Part shown: in pieces, positions 60,977 to 64,000 of the stretch
Layout: every line of letters begins with the position of its first letter
How positions within the stretch are numbered: the stretch's first letter is position 1
DNA from: Actinomyces weissii
GTDB lineage: Bacteria > Actinomycetota > Actinomycetes > Actinomycetales > Actinomycetaceae
Reading direction: 5' to 3'
Length of the DNA: 64,000 bases
Assembly (NCBI RefSeq): GCF_016598775.1
Contig: NZ_CP066802.1
Location: forward strand, 744,001-808,000
Translations under genes and position numbers: made by a program
The notes under the pieces: model-generated
Told to the model about the DNA's origin: nothing
Databases searched by the model: none
Seen by the model: only the letters and a program-made list of their open reading frames with translations

Positions 60977-61650
60977 ACTACTTAGGTGAAGCCTTCGCGT
61001 TCATCCTCGACCCGGCCAACTGGGGCGGGCCTATGGGGATCGGCCGCCTGCTGGGGCAGCACCTGGGCTACTCCCTGCTCGGCGTGCTGCTGGCCTCCGC
61101 CCTGGGGGTCCCGTTGGGCTGGTGGGTGGGGCACAGACGCCGTGGACGGGAGCTGGTGGTGGCGGCCTCCGGGGCCGTGCGCGCCCTGCCGACCCTGGGC
61201 GTGGTCACCCTCCTGGGGCTGCTGCTCGGTATCGGGCTGAGCGCTCCGCTGCTGGCCTTCGTGGTGCTAGCGCTGCCGAGCGTCCTGGCAGGGGCCTACA
61301 CCGGGGTGGAGTCCGCTGACCCGGTGGCGGTTGACGGGGCCCGGGCCAGCGGCATGAGCGAGCTGCAGGTGCTTACCCGTGTGGAGGTGCCCCTGGGGGC
61401 GCCGCTGCTGGTCGGGGGCCTGCGCTCAGCCACCCTGCAGGTGATCGCCACCGCCACCCTGGCCGCCTACACTGGGGCCGGCGGGCTGGGACGCCTGATG
61501 TTCCTGGGGCTCAACACCCAGAACTACGCCATGGTGCTGTCCTCCTCCATGCTGGTCATCGTCCTGGCCCTGCTCTCTGAGACCTGCTACTCCCTGCTGC
61601 AACGCGCCGTCAGACCGGCAGGCGCGGCCACCCGGAAGGAACCCGTATGA
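60973..61650 (+). CDS. Compatible-solute ABC transporter permease, second
   Basis: A second 225-residue permease of the same family (OpuCD-like), with VRALPTLGVVTLLGLLLGIG and the EAA loop VAVDGARASGMSELQVLTRVEVPLGAPLLVGGL. The paired, non-identical permeases indicate an OpuC-type rather than OpuA-type system. ATGA overlaps with both neighbours. Confidence 0.9.
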   Translation: MNYLGEAFAFILDPANWGGPMGIGRLLGQHLGYSLLGVLLASALGVPLGWWVGHRRRGRELVVAASGAVRALPTLGVVTLLGLLLGIGLSAPLLAFVVLALPSVLAGAYTGVESADPVAVDGARASGMSELQVLTRVEVPLGAPLLVGGLRSATLQVIATATLAAYTGAGGLGRLMFLGLNTQNYAMVLSSSMLVIVLALLSETCYSLLQRAVRPAGAATRKEPV

Positions 61651-62603
61651 ACACCCGTCTAAGCCGTCGTGCCGTCCTGACCGGGGCCGGGCTGCTCGCC
61701 CTGGGCCCGGTGCTCTCCGCCTGCTCCAGCAAGGACCCTTTCGCTACCGGTGACACCGCTGCCACGGCCGGTGCGGGCGCCGGGGGAGGGGCTGGGGCAG
61801 GGACGCTGACCGTGGGCAGCTCCCGCTACTTCTCCAACGGGATCATTGCCGAGCTCTTTGCCCAGATGCTGGAGCAGGCAGGGTTCACTGTGCGGCGGGA
61901 GTACCAGATCGGCCCGCGTGAGGTGTTCCTGCCGGAGGTCGAGGCGGGCCAGATCGACGTCATGCCGGAGTACGGCGGGAACCTGCTGCAGTACTACGAC
62001 AAGTCCGGCACGGCCACGGACGCGCAGTCAGTGCACCAGGCCCTGCTCGGCGGTGTGCTGCCCAAGGACCTGACCGTGCTGGACGCTGCCGAGGCGGTGG
62101 ACCAGGACTCCTACACAGTCACCCGGGCGGTGGCTGAGCAGTACGGCCTCAAGACCCTGGGGGACCTGAGCAAGCTGGGGCGCACGGTCAAGGTGGCGGC
62201 CAACGCCGAGTTCGCCAAGCGGCCCTACGGACCCGAGGGCCTGAAGAAGCACTACGAGGTGGACGCCGAGGTCACCCCCGTGGAGGACTCCGGCGGCCCC
62301 CTGACCGTCAAGGCCCTGACCGACGGGACCGTGGACGTGGCCAATATCTTCACCACCAGCCCGGCCATCGTGGAGAACGACCTGGTGGCGCTGGAGGACA
62401 CCAAGGCCATGATCCTGCCCCAGCAGGTCACCCCCCTGGTGAACGTGTCCCTGCCGCTGGCCGCCAGCCAGGCCATCGGGAAGGTGACGGCGGTGCTGAC
62501 CACCCAGGACCTGCTGGAGATGAACACCCGCTCCACCAAGGAGCAGCTGGACGCCGCCATCATCGCCAAGGACTGGCTCACCGCCAAGGGGCTCCTGGGC
62601 TGA
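61647..62603 (+). CDS. Compatible-solute ABC transporter substrate-binding lipoprotein
   Basis: OpuAC/OpuCC-family binding protein of 318 residues, last gene of the operon. The signal peptide has a lipobox LSAC (Cys near 26) and an Arg-Arg pair (SRRAVLTGAG) that might use Tat. The family core is clear: LTVGSSRYFSNGIIAELFAQMLEQAG, EVFLPEVEAGQIDVMPEYGGNLLQYY and VDVANIFTTSPAIVENDLVALED. The ligand is likely a quaternary amine, but the aromatic cage cannot be verified by eye. Confidence 0.9.
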   Translation: MNTRLSRRAVLTGAGLLALGPVLSACSSKDPFATGDTAATAGAGAGGGAGAGTLTVGSSRYFSNGIIAELFAQMLEQAGFTVRREYQIGPREVFLPEVEAGQIDVMPEYGGNLLQYYDKSGTATDAQSVHQALLGGVLPKDLTVLDAAEAVDQDSYTVTRAVAEQYGLKTLGDLSKLGRTVKVAANAEFAKRPYGPEGLKKHYEVDAEVTPVEDSGGPLTVKALTDGTVDVANIFTTSPAIVENDLVALEDTKAMILPQQVTPLVNVSLPLAASQAIGKVTAVLTTQDLLEMNTRSTKEQLDAAIIAKDWLTAKGLLG

Positions 62604-62794
62604 GGTGCCAGGCTGCTCGGCCGGATCAGGGGACTGTCGGTCTGATGAGGGGCTGAGTGGTCGGTTAAGGGGCTGAGCCGGTTGGTGGGCTTTCTGTCTG
62701 GCGGCTGCTTGGGTGGTCGGTTGGCCGGATCAGGGGGCTTGCTGGCTGGCGGCTGATCCGGATGAAGGGCCGAGCCGACCGGCTCGCTGGCGGG

Positions 62795-64000
62795 TCAGGG
62801 GACGGTGGTGCGCCGTCGTCCCTTGGCCAGGACCGGGCTCCAGGCGACCGCGACGCTCAGCGTCAGCACCACCAGGGCCAGCAGGAAGGGAGCCAGCGGC
62901 CACCAGCCGTACAGGGCGGTGGCCAGCACGGGGGCGAAGATCCAGGTAGAGGCACCGGTTGCGTTCAGCACCCCGGCCACCCCGCCCTGCTCCTGCGCGC
63001 TCACTGCCAAGGAGCCGCCAGCGGTGAAGCCAGGCCCGACCATTCCCCCACCAAGGCCGACCAGGAAGGTAGCCAGGGCCAGGAACCACAGCTGGCTGGC
63101 CACGGTCAGGCAGGCCAGTGCCAGCAGCGCCACCAGGCCCCCGACGCGCACCAGACGGCGCGGCCCCCAGCCCAGGCGCGGCACCATCACCAGCTGGGAC
63201 AGCATCGCCCCCGCGGCATTGGCCAGCAGCATCACCGCAGTCAGCGGCACAGCCTGCTCCGAGCTGAGCGCCAGGCGGTCCTGCACGATAAAGCCGGTGA
63301 TGATCTGCACCACGCCCGCGGTGAAGAACATCCCGAAGGCGGACCCGATCCAGGGCAGCACCCGCCGGTCGGTCCAACGGACCTTGGGGGGCAAGGGCGC
63401 GGCGGTAGGCGCCTGGAGCGTGGGTGCTGCCACCTGTGGCTGGGGCGCGCCTGCCAGCGTCTGGGACGCGGTCTCCTGCGCCGGGGGCGTGGTCGGCTGC
63501 GCTGGTGGGGGAGCGGCAGCCGCCGTCTGCCTGTGCCGGGCCCGCCCCCGGAAACCGGCAGCCTGGGGGCTGATTGCCGGAGAGGCGGCTGCCTGGGGCA
63601 CGGCGTCGTGCGGGATACCGAACCATCCGACCAGCAAGGCGATCACCACGAACACCGGAGTGGCGTGCACCGGGGCGTAGATCGACCAGGTGCCCAGCAG
63701 TGAGGAGACCACCGACCCCACCACGATGGACAGCTGCACCGCCCCCGAGAAGGTGGACATACCCCGCACCCGGGCGGACTCGGTGGCCGTGGCCTGCGCT
63801 ATCAGAGCCTGGCCGGTGGGTGGGATCGCCGCCACGGCACCACCAAAGAACGGGCCGCGAGCCAGCACTATGGACACCGCGGTCAGCGTGGCTCCCCAGG
63901 CCCCGGCGGCCCGCAGCCAGACCGCCGAGGAGAACAGGCAGGCGGCTACCAGGGCCAGGCTCAGGGCCGTGAGCAGCACCCGACGTCGCCCCCAGGAGAT
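62795..64000 (-). CDS. Major facilitator superfamily transporter, partial (N-terminus beyond the window)
   Basis: The frame is open to the right edge, where WGRRRVLLTALSLALVAA resembles the MFS loop 2-3 motif followed by TM3, so roughly the first two helices are outside. Visible are about ten membrane segments and a long cytoplasmic linker (about 125-205 of the visible part), rich in Pro, Ala and Gln, between the two halves. FGMFFTAGVVQIITGFIVQDRL and LVGLGGGMVGPGF are drug-exporter-like. The substrate is unknown. It is convergent with the OpuC-type operon. Confidence 0.85.
   Translation of the reverse strand: MSWGRRRVLLTALSLALVAACLFSSAVWLRAAGAWGATLTAVSIVLARGPFFGGAVAAIPPTGQALIAQATATESARVRGMSTFSGAVQLSIVVGSVVSSLLGTWSIYAPVHATPVFVVIALLVGWFGIPHDAVPQAAASPAISPQAAGFRGRARHRQTAAAAPPPAQPTTPPAQETASQTLAGAPQPQVAAPTLQAPTAAPLPPKVRWTDRRVLPWIGSAFGMFFTAGVVQIITGFIVQDRLALSSEQAVPLTAVMLLANAAGAMLSQLVMVPRLGWGPRRLVRVGGLVALLALACLTVASQLWFLALATFLVGLGGGMVGPGFTAGGSLAVSAQEQGGVAGVLNATGASTWIFAPVLATALYGWWPLAPFLLALVVLTLSVAVAWSPVLAKGRRRTTVP

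Overview
The window is high-GC chromosomal DNA from an actinobacterium, most likely Actinomyces or a close relative (Actinomycetaceae). The reasons are very strong G/C third-position use, many GTG starts and GTGA/ATGA gene overlaps, an LAxTG sortase-type wall protein, and a type I-E CRISPR effector locus. The gene block LOG - DUF3117 - O-methyltransferase - TatB - Mrp - MgtE/CBS - YflT-like resembles one I recall from mycobacteria. The genus is inferred; no rRNA or tRNA gene is present to settle it.

Layout. 1-3.4 kb: end of a type I-E CRISPR-Cas operon (cas3, then casA running off the left edge). 3.6-6.05 kb: a zinc-starvation cluster of cysteine-free ribosomal protein paralogues L36, L31, S14, L33 and L28, divergent from a COG0523-like protein, with a Zur-box-like palindrome in the shared promoter. 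6.1-8.5 kb: a ZTP riboswitch in front of glyA-folD (one-carbon and purine supply). 8.7-13.4 kb: acylphosphatase, exonuclease III and a MacAB-type efflux operon. 13.9-18.7 kb: deoR-galK, a YihY membrane protein and manC. 19.2-21.4 kb: a possible papain-like protein overlapping pepT. 21.5-27.8 kb: a wall-anchored FG-GAP protein divergent from a TroA/ZnuA-type metal ABC operon, with a DtxR-like box between them. 28.3-45.8 kb: housekeeping genes (phosphohexomutase, LpdA-like flavoprotein, LOG, DUF3117, methyltransferase, TatB, Mrp, DUF1003, MgtE-like CBS protein, YflT-like protein, TIM-barrel isomerase, ArsR-CDF metal efflux, Xaa-Pro aminopeptidase, PHP phosphoesterase, MarC). 46.2-52.6 kb: PiT phosphate transporter, DEAD-box helicase and a ferritin-like protein. 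52.7-58.7 kb: a small Cys-containing protein, YjbR, fumarase, alcohol dehydrogenase and aspartase (an aspartate-fumarate-malate set). 58.7-62.6 kb: PadR regulator divergent from an OpuC-type compatible-solute ABC operon. 62.8 kb to the right edge: a partial MFS transporter.

Metal handling is a theme: zinc-sparing ribosomal proteins, a COG0523-type protein, a TroA-like importer, an ArsR-CDF exporter and a wall protein sharing a DtxR-like site.

The gaps carry much of the unexplained structure. (A) Six copies of a direct-repeat element built on an 11-mer, CGCGAGACCGG, with a 22-bp period. Five are oriented as the 3' flank of the nearest gene and two carry a perfect DnaA-box nonamer. (B) Three copies of a 63-bp near-perfect palindrome. 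(C) Three unrelated gene tails are each duplicated at exactly 61 bp spacing, which equals the type I-E CRISPR repeat-plus-spacer length. There are also two small elements with GTCC...GATGACAA ends, a 119-bp element with 14-bp perfect terminal inverted repeats, and three tandem duplications of 49, 70 and 98 bp.
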